Source of the DNA: Burkholderiales bacterium
GTDB lineage: Bacteria > Pseudomonadota > Gammaproteobacteria > Burkholderiales > Casimicrobiaceae
Length of the DNA: 64,000 bases
Assembly (NCBI GenBank): GCA_025354165.1
Contig: JANXNI010000035.1
Location: forward strand, 1 to 64,000
Reading direction: 5' to 3'
Shown piece by piece: positions 44,792 through 53,499 of the stretch. The translations under genes and the position numbers were made by a program. Under the pieces are notes generated by a model. That model was not told the origin of the DNA. It did not search any database and saw nothing but the letters and a program-made list of their open reading frames with translations. The stretch's first letter is position 1. Every line of letters starts with the position of its first letter.

Positions 44792-47350
44792 GTGTCTGAT
44801 AACTATTCCGGTGGAAAGACCACTTTCAGGTTCACGTTGCCCGGCGCACATGCGTGGCGGCTAGTCGCGACGACGGCCATTTTTTCTCTTGTGGCGCAGA
44901 CTGCAGCCGCTGCACCCATCACAGTCAACTCGCTTGCAGACGACGTGTTTATGAACGCGACAGGGCAAACCTTCTCTGATGCAGCGCTGACCGTTCCGGT
45001 ATCTCCGGCGTACTGCACTTTGCGGATGGCGATTACGGCAGCAAATCTTGATACCGTCGTGGGCGGTTGCGCGGCAGGCTCTGGGGCCGACACCATCGAT
45101 TTCTCTGCCGCACTGAACCTGACGACCGCGACGCCAGGCACTATTACGCTCTCACAGGTGTCGATGTTCGAGGCACCGGCCAACTACAACTCGATTCCAC
45201 CCACCTGGCTGCTGGCGATTTCGACGCCAATCACGATTTCTGGCCCCGCTGCCGGGGGTGCTGCGCTGACTATCAATGGCGGCGGGCTTGGTACAACCGC
45301 CATTGGACGTCGCACGCTAATCATCTCCGATTCGCAGGCCGCGGTTGACATGCCGGTCAGTATCTCCCGAGTCAGCTTCAAAGAGGGACGCAATGTAGGC
45401 GGCGGTGGTGGCTGCGTCTTTTCGCGTGAATCGCTCACCTTATCTGATGTTGTTTTCGAAGCGTGCGAAGCGGTGGGCGCTGCGCCCAACAGCACGGTTG
45501 GCGGCGGCGCGCTGGGTGTGAACGTCACGGGTGTTGGCGACGTGCGGCCCAACGTAACGCTTAGCAATGTTCGGTTCACCGCTAACCGTTCGACGCACGG
45601 GGCGGCGTCCGGGTCAAGCGCAGTCGGGGCAGCCTCGTTCGGGTCCAGTACGCCCAGTTACGTCGGCGATGTCAGTATCAGCGACACATCGTTTTTCGGC
45701 AACTCGGCGGAAAGCGTCGGCGCGCTGCGCATCCAGAACGCTAACAGTGCATCGCTGTTGCGGTTGAAAATTGGGTCCAACACCGCCACGTCCGCGACCG
45801 GTCAATACGGTGGTTTTGTGATCAGCACCGTGAGCGGTACCGTCGCGCTTACCAATGTTTATACCGTGGCCAACATTGCGGGCAACCGTCGAGCCGGGGG
45901 CGGAATTTTTACCGTAGGCGCCAACGTCACTAGCGGGGACGCGGTCACGATTACCGATTCTGCCTTCATCGGTAATTTCACGGTTGGAGCGGTCGGCTCG
46001 ACCGGGGGCGACATCGGTGGTCTGGATGTGTCGACAGATTTTTTCGACGCTAACGGCAACTGTACTTACAGCCAATTGCGCAACGTTCGCATGACCGGCG
46101 TTGAGATCAGAGAAAACCACGCTAACAAATCCGTGGGCGGCATGCGCCTGTTCTGTAGCGGTAATGCTGCACTGACTGATATGAGCTTCAGTAACAACCA
46201 GGTCGAAGGCCTCAACACGACGGGTAGCGGTGGCAATAGCGCGGCGTTGTTAGTGGATTTGGCAACGGTCACTGTTGACAACATTCGCATTGAAAGTAAC
46301 CGCACTTACGGCGGCACCATCACGCCGCCCGCGACCAACAACGGGGGCTACGGCGTGTTCACTGTGCAAGGTCCGCCCAGTTTCTCGCCGTCGGTAACCT
46401 ACCCGCTTGCGCACAGCTTCACGGGAACGCGCCTTTTGTTCAAAGACAACTACGCATACGAAAATGAGGCGGGACTCTCGTTGCGGCCCAACGGCGCGGG
46501 CCGAAACTACTCGGTGTCAAATTCGTCGTTCGTTGGCAATCACGCCAAGGGCATCACCGGGCTATTCCTTAACGCCACTGGCAATTATTCGGTGAGCAAC
46601 ACCACTCTGTCCGGCAACAATTCGTCGGCGGGCTCTGGGCCGCTGTTTATCAACGTTCATGCCTCCACGGGCACTAACGGGATCACGATTAACGGCGTGA
46701 CCAGTGCGCGCAATTCGTCGACCTCCGATCCAATCAGCGTTGGCCAGTTCAACCCGGCGGGAGGCGCTTCGACACCGAGTGCTGCAATCGACGTCAAGAA
46801 CACGATTTTCGGGCAGTATCAATATCAAAACGGTTACCCCGGATATTGGCCGGTGCAGGCTGGCGTTACCTATAACGTTGCCAACTCGATCATTGAAGGC
46901 TACTACGCGCCGAATCAACCTTCGGGTATCTGTGGCGTCTCGGGCGTCATCTGCAATGCGGACGCCAAACTCGAAGGGCTCGCCGACAACGGCGGCTCGG
47001 TGACCACCTACACCCACGCGCTGCGGCCCGGCAGCCCTGCGCTAGACGCAGGCGACGGCACGGGTGCCCCAGCGTTCGACCAGCGCGGCAGCGGATTCCC
47101 GCGAGTCGTCAACAGTACGATAGACATCGGCGCATTCGAATCCCCTGTGCTGACGGCGGCTTTGCCTTGCAAACTCGACATGGATGGCGACAACCAGGTG
47201 CGTGCCAACAAGGAAGGTCTGGTTTTGCTGCGTTCAATGCTAGGCTTCACTGGCGCTGCGGTAGTCAACGGCACCGGAATTTCCCAAGCTCAATGGGATT
47301 CCGCCCGTAATAATTTGAACGCCAACTGCGGCACCAGCTTCGCGCCCTGA
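44792..47350 (+). CDS. secreted choice-of-anchor-Q/beta-helix protein with two-cysteine dockerin-like tail
   Basis: 852 aa. A signal peptide is at about residues 18-45 (LVATTAIFSLVAQTAAAA). A CSLREAI-like start (YCTLRMAITAANLD) is followed by a long parallel beta-helix with many SNTLSGNN-type turns. The choice-of-anchor Q block comes near residue 750 (NADAKLEGLADNGGSVTTYTHALRPGSPALDAGD...GAFE). It ends CKLDMDGDNQVRANKEGLVL, LRSMLGFTGAAVVNG and NCGTSFAP, the same module as its upstream neighbour. The GTG start follows GGAGGGGA, matching the AAGGGGA before the neighbour's ATG; an ORF reaching back to 44660 is unlikely. Function: probable surface adhesin or structural protein. Confidence 0.85.
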   Translation: MSDNYSGGKTTFRFTLPGAHAWRLVATTAIFSLVAQTAAAAPITVNSLADDVFMNATGQTFSDAALTVPVSPAYCTLRMAITAANLDTVVGGCAAGSGADTIDFSAALNLTTATPGTITLSQVSMFEAPANYNSIPPTWLLAISTPITISGPAAGGAALTINGGGLGTTAIGRRTLIISDSQAAVDMPVSISRVSFKEGRNVGGGGGCVFSRESLTLSDVVFEACEAVGAAPNSTVGGGALGVNVTGVGDVRPNVTLSNVRFTANRSTHGAASGSSAVGAASFGSSTPSYVGDVSISDTSFFGNSAESVGALRIQNANSASLLRLKIGSNTATSATGQYGGFVISTVSGTVALTNVYTVANIAGNRRAGGGIFTVGANVTSGDAVTITDSAFIGNFTVGAVGSTGGDIGGLDVSTDFFDANGNCTYSQLRNVRMTGVEIRENHANKSVGGMRLFCSGNAALTDMSFSNNQVEGLNTTGSGGNSAALLVDLATVTVDNIRIESNRTYGGTITPPATNNGGYGVFTVQGPPSFSPSVTYPLAHSFTGTRLLFKDNYAYENEAGLSLRPNGAGRNYSVSNSSFVGNHAKGITGLFLNATGNYSVSNTTLSGNNSSAGSGPLFINVHASTGTNGITINGVTSARNSSTSDPISVGQFNPAGGASTPSAAIDVKNTIFGQYQYQNGYPGYWPVQAGVTYNVANSIIEGYYAPNQPSGICGVSGVICNADAKLEGLADNGGSVTTYTHALRPGSPALDAGDGTGAPAFDQRGSGFPRVVNSTIDIGAFESPVLTAALPCKLDMDGDNQVRANKEGLVLLRSMLGFTGAAVVNGTGISQAQWDSARNNLNANCGTSFAP

Positions 47351-47362
47351 GAGGCGGCACAC

Positions 47363-47380
47363 CGCGCCTGATGGCGCGTT
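47363..47380. terminator. hairpin between convergent genes
   Basis: CGCGCC-TGAT-GGCGCG followed by TT, 13 bp after the surface-protein stop and before the convergent hydrolase stop. Short T-run, so weak as an intrinsic terminator. Confidence 0.4.
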
Positions 47381-47408
47381 AGTATTCGACGTCTGCCGTC
47401 TTAGCGCT

Positions 47409-48740
47409 TCAATCGATGGAGGTCAGCACTGCGGCATCGTGAAAACCATGCTGGAGTTCAAGGTCAACGGGTGAGAAAGCAAGCTGCGTGAACAGCGCAA
47501 AGATCATCTGCTTTTGCGGATCGATTCGAAAGTAGGTGTTGTAACCGCCGCTCCAGCCGTAGGTGCCGGGCGAGCCCAGCCACGCTTTGTCGTCCGCCTT
47601 CCGAATGGCGACGCCCAGCCCGAATGATTGGCCGGGAAGAAACGGCAGCGGGATGCTATCGACCTGACTCGTCGTCATCAGCTCCACAGATTTGCGGCTC
47701 AGGATCCGTGCGCCGTCGAGTGCGCCGCCGTTTAGCAGCATCTGCGAGAAGCGCAGGAAGTCCGCTGCCGTGCCGAAGAGGTTGCCGCCTGCAGAGAGGA
47801 ACTTTGGCGCCATCGGATCGAGCGGCGTTCGCACCAGTCCGCGAACGGGATCCAGCGCGTACGTCGACACAACGCGCGAGCGCTTGACTTCGGGTACTGT
47901 GAAGAACGTATCGGCCATTCCGAGCGGAACGAATATCTGCTCACTCAACGCAACGTCGAGCCGCTTGCCCGTGATTACCTCGATCACGCGGCCAAGAACA
48001 ATCGTGGCCGGGCCATAACGGAACGCCGCACCGGGCTGCATTTCGAGCGGCGACGCAGCGAGGTGGGTCACGTATTCTTTGAGCGTGAACTCCTGATTCG
48101 CTGGCAGCGCTTTGACGGCCTCGCGTCGCAGTCTGGCCGCGGGCGAGTCACGCGGCGGCAGGCCGATGAAGCCCGCGCGATGTGTCATGAGATCGAGAAT
48201 CGTAATGGGACGTTCGACTGGTACGAGCTCAAAACCACCCGGCGCGTCTTTGCGCTCGACCGCAACGGACATGTTGGCAAACGCGGGCAAAAACTTCGAA
48301 ACGGGATCGGAAAGCTGCAACTGCCCGCGCTCCAAAAGTTGCAGCGCGGCGACCGTAGCGATCGGCTTGGTCATTGACTGCAACTGGAAAATGTCGTCGG
48401 GCCGCATCGCGCGCTTGCTCTCGAGATCGGCGAATCCGTAAGCCTTCGTCGATACCAGCTTGCCGCGCCGCGCGATCAGCGTGACAGCTCCGGCAACTTT
48501 GTGATCGCGTTGCATTCGCTCGATGAATTCGTCCACTTGAGACAGTTGCTCAATTGATATACCGACAGCCTCGGGCGCGGCGGTTGGAAAGGACGGAGCC
48601 CCAGATACTGCGGTGCACGCAGCGAGCAACGAAAGTAAGCCAAATGCGGCCGCAGCCATCGTCGTAGCGCTGGCACAGTCTGTCCAGTACGATCTCGCCG
48701 TAGGTCGTCGCTCAGATGGAAAACGGGGCGTTGGGGTCAT
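47409..48740 (-). CDS. serine hydrolase of the beta-lactamase (class C/EstB) family, lipoprotein
   Basis: 443 aa with an N-terminal lipobox (LLSLLAACTAV) placing it on a membrane. The SxxK motif is SMTK in DIFQLQSMTKPIATVAAL, and the Tyr motif is RYGPATIVLG (YGP rather than YxN). The third motif is around GWSGGYNTYF. This pattern fits EstB-like esterases and penicillin-binding-protein-like hydrolases better than true beta-lactamases. The ATG at 48740 was chosen over a TTG at 48755. It stands alone. Confidence 0.85.
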   Translation of the reverse strand: MTPTPRFPSERRPTARSYWTDCASATTMAAAAFGLLSLLAACTAVSGAPSFPTAAPEAVGISIEQLSQVDEFIERMQRDHKVAGAVTLIARRGKLVSTKAYGFADLESKRAMRPDDIFQLQSMTKPIATVAALQLLERGQLQLSDPVSKFLPAFANMSVAVERKDAPGGFELVPVERPITILDLMTHRAGFIGLPPRDSPAARLRREAVKALPANQEFTLKEYVTHLAASPLEMQPGAAFRYGPATIVLGRVIEVITGKRLDVALSEQIFVPLGMADTFFTVPEVKRSRVVSTYALDPVRGLVRTPLDPMAPKFLSAGGNLFGTAADFLRFSQMLLNGGALDGARILSRKSVELMTTSQVDSIPLPFLPGQSFGLGVAIRKADDKAWLGSPGTYGWSGGYNTYFRIDPQKQMIFALFTQLAFSPVDLELQHGFHDAAVLTSID

Positions 48741-49442
48741 TTTGTCACCGATCAAAATGAGGGATCATGCCCAATCTATCACTGACTCCATCGAACGTCG
48801 AGGCGCACCGCACGCCTTCGGCGCTCTCTATTGATCCATTGAGGTAAAGCCCCGCTTTGGCGGGGGACTCGCCCCGCTGTGACCGTGTGTTGCGGTCATC
48901 GACGGTTCCGAATTTCTCCGAAGTACGCGGTGAGTTCTGTGGGGATTTGCCAAGGGGACGAGTGCGATTGGAGTAGCGAGGCGAATCCCGGATCGAAGCT
49001 ACGCTGCGAAGGCCATCGTGGCGAATGGGTATTGGGTGTGGCGCTGGTGGCAATTGGTGCGTGGAGATTGATGCACGGGTGACGCTTCCCACGGTGCGTG
49101 GCAAACCCTGTTTTTTCTTCGCGGCCGGGCAACCGTTGCATTCGCCCGAAGGCCCGCAGCTGACCGGGTTCGCCAAATCGCGCCCGCTTTTTGCGGATTC
49201 ACACCACTGATGTGCGAATTGGTCTTGCCGCGATTGTGTCGATAAAACGCGACGAATACAGTTCGTCCATGGCAAACGAATCTTCAATCCCCCAAGCACG
49301 AACGACACGCCACAAGAGTGTCGCCTTCACGCTGATTGCAGAACCGTTTTGCTCGCGCAACACACCGAATTTAGCCAGATGTTGCGCCAACTGGCACGTG
49401 AACAATCCGTCGAACCCAATTTCCCGCTGAAAGGCCACCAAC
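48741..49442. other. intergenic stretch with hairpin and regulatory motif
   Basis: 702 bp with no gene I recognise. It holds a strong GC hairpin GCCCCGC-TTT-GGCGGGG at about 48849-48865 and one copy of the 23-bp motif at 49183-49205 (see that entry). Several open frames in it overlap each other without family features. Confidence 0.5.
49183..49205 (+). promoter_or_regulatory. 23-bp repeated motif, copy C
   Basis: CCCGCTTTTT, six variable bases, TCACACC; preceded by CAAATCGC as in copy B. It lies 237 bp upstream of the small secreted-peptide ORF at 49443. Confidence 0.5.
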
Positions 49443-49643
49443 ATGAAATCCTCCCTAACTCTCCGCCTCGTTTCCGCCGCAGTCTCCATTGCTGTAACGG
49501 CGGGCATCTTTTCGGCTGTCATCTCGATTGCCGAACAACCCCAACCCGATGGCAGCGTTCGCCTCGCTCACACTGTAGTCGGATCGCCGCAAGCGGTCGC
49601 ACCAACGCTATTCGCCCAAGCGCCAACGGCGCAAGCTCGGTAG
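49443..49643 (+). CDS. small predicted secreted peptide
   Basis: 66 aa with a clear signal-peptide shape: MKSSLTLRLVSAAVSIAVTA then GIFSAVISIAEQPQPDG. The mature part is short and Ala/Pro-rich, without cysteines or known domain. A GAAAGG site is 13-8 nt upstream. No family is recognised. Its position after one of three copies of a shared 23-bp motif links it to the LytTR-controlled genes by inference only. Confidence 0.45.
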   Translation: MKSSLTLRLVSAAVSIAVTAGIFSAVISIAEQPQPDGSVRLAHTVVGSPQAVAPTLFAQAPTAQAR

Positions 49644-49907
49644 TGTGGCTGTCGCGTTTAGGTGTCGGTGCTCCGCGAGCATCGACGTTACGCGGATTTT
49701 CTAGGCGCGACCCGCGCAGGACTAACGTTGTCTCTGAACTGTTCAAACATCGCTAGCTAGCAGCTTTTCCATGAAAGCCATACTGAATAGGGGCTGTCAG
49801 CCAAATTGACGCGTTGTCGATAAGATGTGTTTTGTGGCTTAAGCCCATGTAAAACAAGCTTCTTGGATCGGAGTTGTTATCCGTCTGATCCGTTTATCAT
49901 TCGCAAT

Positions 49908-51461
49908 TCATTGCACCAACGACAGCCCACATTGCGTCACCAGGTAATCGCGAATCAGCGGCCAGGTATTGCGGGTAGCGTTGGTTGAAAACGTAATGCC
50001 GCCGATGACGGCGTTGCCTGTGATGCCAAGCGCGATGCGAGTACCAATGAGCATATCGGTCGTCGCTAATACCCGTCCGTCGCCGTCAATGTCGAGTTTG
50101 CAGTTTTGGTAGCCGAACGGGCCGCCGTCATAACGAACAGCGCAAAAATCGCCGCTTGAGGCACTCTCGCAATAGCCCGCGAGAACTATCTTTCCGTCAG
50201 GCTGCAATGCGAGCGCTCGACCGTTGGCGTTGCCGTTACCCACTGCGGTGATGACCTTGCCGGTACCGCCAAAACTTGTGTCCAGCGCGCCGTTGCCGTG
50301 ATATCTAACGAGGCAGAAGTTGAGGAAGAGACCAGTGTCGCATTCGCCCGCGACCAATAGCTTGCCGTCTGGCTGCAGCGCCATAGCGTGCGCGAAATCG
50401 GTTAGGCTGCCGACAGGAGTGATGACTGTGGAAGATGGGCCAAAACTTCCATCAAGAGAGCCGTCAGAGTTGTAGCGTACAACACAGAAATCTTGGGTAT
50501 TGGAGGCCCCACGACAATCGCCTGCCAGCACCATCCTGCCGTCCGGCTGCAATGCGATGACTCTGACATAGGCGCTGTCGGCACCGACGGTGACGAATAC
50601 CTTGCCGGTACCGTTGAAACTCTGGTCGAGCGTGCCGGCAACGTTGTAACGAACAGCGCAGAATCCGTATATCGCTGGCCCGAAGCAGTAGCCCGCAACC
50701 AGAACCTTGCCGTCGATTTGCAAGCTCATGGTGGTCGCAATATTCGTGACACCGCCGACGGGGGCGGTGAACACCTTGCCCGGGTCGGAGCCGCCAAAGG
50801 TAGCGTCCAACGTGCCGTTATTGTTGTAGCGCACGACACAGAACAGCGTGGCACCGTTGGTGCAACCGCCAGCCACCAGTATCTTGCCGTCGGGTTGCAG
50901 CACGACGGTATTTGCGATATCCGTCATGTTTCCAGCAGGAGGTTCTGGGCCAACAGGTGTGATGACCTTGCCGGTACCACTACCAAAATTTGCAGTGTCC
51001 AGCGTGCCGTTACCGTTGTAGCGCACGGCGCAGAATGCATGATAAGTAGCCGTTGTCTGACAGTGACCGACAAGAAGGAATTTGCCATCCGGCTGCAGTG
51101 CCATCGCCGTGGCGAAATCGTCCAGATTACCTACCGCAGTAATGACCTTGCCACCGTTGCCAAAGGTAGGATCAAGAACGCCCAGTGAGTCGTAGCGCAC
51201 AACACAGAAGTCAAAGTATGACGCGCCGGTGCAAGTTCCGCCCAGTAACACTTTGCCGTCGGGCTGCACAATCACGGCTGCGGCGGCGTCTGAACCATTG
51301 CCCACCGGCGTGACTACCTTGCCAGGGCCGAGTGGGCTCCCAGTCGCCCAGAACGGATCAAGCGTGCCCGGTTGCCCCACCGTGGCCTGCGCAGCGAAGC
51401 TGTAGGTGAGCGCAAGCGCAGACGCGATGATTAATTTGCGGATTTGATCCAGAGTAAGCAT
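49908..51461 (-). CDS. secreted delta-60 repeat protein with dockerin-like tail
   Basis: A 517-aa protein with signal peptide (LIIASALALTYSFAAQA). About seven delta-60 repeats follow, each of the form LDPTFGNGGKVITAVGNLDD...ALQPDGKFLLVGHC...CAVRYNGNGTLD. Such repeats are predicted to form a beta-propeller-like fold. The C-terminus is a dockerin-like module: CKLDIDGDGRVLATTDMLIG, TRIALGITGNAVIGG and QCGLSLVQ, with the two bracketing cysteines conserved. The ATG at 51461 begins the signal peptide. Likely surface-exposed or secreted; function unknown. Confidence 0.85.
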   Translation of the reverse strand: MLTLDQIRKLIIASALALTYSFAAQATVGQPGTLDPFWATGSPLGPGKVVTPVGNGSDAAAAVIVQPDGKVLLGGTCTGASYFDFCVVRYDSLGVLDPTFGNGGKVITAVGNLDDFATAMALQPDGKFLLVGHCQTTATYHAFCAVRYNGNGTLDTANFGSGTGKVITPVGPEPPAGNMTDIANTVVLQPDGKILVAGGCTNGATLFCVVRYNNNGTLDATFGGSDPGKVFTAPVGGVTNIATTMSLQIDGKVLVAGYCFGPAIYGFCAVRYNVAGTLDQSFNGTGKVFVTVGADSAYVRVIALQPDGRMVLAGDCRGASNTQDFCVVRYNSDGSLDGSFGPSSTVITPVGSLTDFAHAMALQPDGKLLVAGECDTGLFLNFCLVRYHGNGALDTSFGGTGKVITAVGNGNANGRALALQPDGKIVLAGYCESASSGDFCAVRYDGGPFGYQNCKLDIDGDGRVLATTDMLIGTRIALGITGNAVIGGITFSTNATRNTWPLIRDYLVTQCGLSLVQ

Positions 51462-51890
51462 GAGATTCTTTGACCGGCAACGGCAACCGCGAACAGTATT
51501 GATGCCGCAAAGTACGGGCAAGCAGGCTGTGAAACAACGCGAGGCCGACGAATCAATGTGTAATGGGTGTGAACCCTGAAAAAACGGGTGTGGTTTTGTG
51601 AATTTGTGTAAATGCGGGAGGGCACGCTAATTGGAATCCCGCGCGACCGCGCGCCAAGGGCCCGCCGGTGATTTAGAACAGTGGCGGGCGGTGCGACCCC
51701 GTGCCCCTATGCGTTACCAGCTCGCAAGCAAGCAAAACCACGCCCCGTTTACCTTTGTCTACACCGTTAATTTCCGGTTTCGTCGGCGAGAAATTGTATG
51801 CTGGAGCGTGCGCCTCTACCGTGTCGTTCAAGCAACAGCCGTTGCCCGAACCCCGGGGTCATTGAACCCTCCCAATCGATGGAGTGCACG
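51462..51890. other. divergent intergenic region of the delta-60 and haloperoxidase genes
   Basis: 429 bp without a gene. It contains copy A of the 43-bp element (51566-51608) and the promoters of both flanking genes. A GGAG ribosome site for the gene at 51891 lies at its end. Confidence 0.5.
51566..51608 (-). promoter_or_regulatory. repeated regulatory element, copy A
   Basis: On the minus strand it reads CAAAACCACACCCGTTTTTT followed by a variable part and TCACACC, 105 bp upstream of the delta-60 gene. It matches copy B (53231-53273) at 34 of 43 positions, the best part being a 22-bp core with one mismatch. Confidence 0.6.
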
Positions 51891-53195
51891 ATGAATATTT
51901 TCGCGCTTAGAGGTCACGCTTTGTTCTACTTGCTCTGCGCCATATCGCTTATTACAGGATGCCAGGGAGATGCCACTGCCGAGCGCCCCGATACCGCCGC
52001 AGTGGCAAAGTGGAATCAACTGGCTATGGATGCCGTGGTGAAATTCAACACCAATGACGCAGCGGGCGGCATTCCGCCGATGATCGAATCGCGGATGTAT
52101 GCGATGGCCTTTAGTGCAGCGCATGATGCCCTGAATGCCATTGATCCGCGCTATCAGCCCTATCTCACGCGGGCCAGCGCTGCTAATGCGTCCCCCGATG
52201 CAGCGGTCGCTGCTGCCATTCACGATGTCATGGTCGGGCAGTTGCCGCCGTTGCAGGCGGATCTCGACCAAGCCTACGGCGCCGCGCTCGCCGCGATCGC
52301 GGATGGGGAGAAAAAAACCAACGGCGTTGCGCTCGGCAAGCAAATGGCCGCGGCCATTACAGCCGCCCGCCAAACCGACGGCAGCGCTGGCGCGCAAACG
52401 CCTTATGTGCCCGGAACCGCTCCCGGCAACTATCGTTTCACGCCGCCATTTGACGGGCCACCTTTCAACGGCTTGGCGGCGCTACCGGCTTGGGGCAGCG
52501 TCAGGCCCTTCGTCGCCACCAGCGGCGCGCAATTTCGCGCGCCACCGCCCTACCGCGTCACCGACGCGCCCTACACCAAGGACTTCAACGAAATCAAGAC
52601 TCTAGGTGCCGCCACTGGCAGTACCCGCACGCCCGACCAGTCCGAGATCGGTCGCTTCTGGCTGGAGAGTTCACCGGTTGGCTGGAATCGGATCGCCGCC
52701 ACACTCGCCAAATCGCGCAACCTGAACGGCTGGGATCAAGCGCGACTGTTTGCCCTCGTGCATCTCGCCGTAGCCGACAGCTACATCGGCTCATTGGACT
52801 CCAAATATTTCTACAACTTCTGGCGTCCCATTACTGCGGTGCGTCTTGCCGACACCGATGGCAACCCGGACACGGCGGGGGACCCTGCCTGGCAAACCTT
52901 CGATCCGGTGACGCCGCCCGTTCCAGACTATCCGTCGGCTCACGCGAGTGCCGGCGGCGCTGCGGCAGCCGTGCTACGTGGTGTGTTCGCCAGCGATGAC
53001 ATCGCGTTCTCGCAAACCAGCACTTCGCTGCCCGGCGTCACCCGAACGTTTGCCAAACTGTCTCTCGCAGCCGCTGAAAACTGCTTGTCGCGAATCTATG
53101 TGGGCTACCACTTCCGGCTCGCGGTTGACGAAGGCCTTAAGCAGGGAGACCAACTCGGCAAGCTGGTCGTGCAAAGCCGCTTGCAGCCACTTTGA
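51891..53195 (+). CDS. vanadium-dependent haloperoxidase/PAP2-like lipoprotein
   Basis: A 434-aa protein with lipobox LITGCQGD, so probably membrane-anchored in the periplasm. The PAP2/vanadium-haloperoxidase signature is complete: KYFYNFWRPITAVR (near residue 305), PDYPSAHAS (near 346, PSAH in place of PSGH) and SRIYVGYHFRLAVDEG (near 402), supplying the Arg, Ser and His ligands of phosphate or vanadate. The family includes chloroperoxidases and acid phosphatases; no residue here decides between them. GGAG precedes the ATG. It lies between two copies of the repeated element. Confidence 0.88.
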   Translation: MNIFALRGHALFYLLCAISLITGCQGDATAERPDTAAVAKWNQLAMDAVVKFNTNDAAGGIPPMIESRMYAMAFSAAHDALNAIDPRYQPYLTRASAANASPDAAVAAAIHDVMVGQLPPLQADLDQAYGAALAAIADGEKKTNGVALGKQMAAAITAARQTDGSAGAQTPYVPGTAPGNYRFTPPFDGPPFNGLAALPAWGSVRPFVATSGAQFRAPPPYRVTDAPYTKDFNEIKTLGAATGSTRTPDQSEIGRFWLESSPVGWNRIAATLAKSRNLNGWDQARLFALVHLAVADSYIGSLDSKYFYNFWRPITAVRLADTDGNPDTAGDPAWQTFDPVTPPVPDYPSAHASAGGAAAAVLRGVFASDDIAFSQTSTSLPGVTRTFAKLSLAAAENCLSRIYVGYHFRLAVDEGLKQGDQLGKLVVQSRLQPL

Positions 53196-53499
53196 GATTG
53201 CGTGACATCGTCGCAGCGGCTGGGTGATGTCAGCAAATCGCAAAACCACACCCGCTTTTTCACAACTCACACCGCAATTTGCGGGATTCGTCGGCCCCAA
53301 TTGGCGCGGGGGTGGCCGCTACGCTAACTTGCGGCGGTGGCCATTGGGGCGCACATGATGTCCTTCAAACACCAGGGGATGCGATGAAATCTCTGCCGAT
53401 ACGTTTCGACCCGAGGTGCGGTCAGCACTACGTCGTCTTGACCGGCACGGTTTGCGCGCTGCGGTACCGCTTGCCAGACCTGGCCATGATCCGGATTCA
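53196..53499. other. leader region before the LytS-type kinase
   Basis: 304 bp without a gene. It contains copy B of the repeated element, a palindrome CCGCAA-T-TTGCGG right after it, and a distant GCCCCAAT/ATTGGGGC inverted repeat (53293 and 53342). Confidence 0.45.
53231..53273 (+). promoter_or_regulatory. repeated regulatory element, copy B
   Basis: CAAAACCACACCCGCTTTTT, then six variable bases and TCACACC, 227 bp upstream of the kinase gene. It is oriented relative to its downstream gene as copy A is to the delta-60 gene. Confidence 0.6.

Noticed and set aside
48745-49308. 187-aa minus-strand open frame
   Set aside because: Biased composition, no domain, covers a GC hairpin and overlaps the hydrolase start; looks non-coding.
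49199-49522. 107-aa minus-strand open frame opposite the small secreted peptide
   Set aside because: No ribosome site or family features; the plus-strand ORF has a signal peptide and is preferred.
51566-53273. Composite transposon bounded by inverted repeats A and B
   Set aside because: No transposase, no target duplication, and a third motif copy at 49183 does not fit transposon ends; promoter elements fit better.
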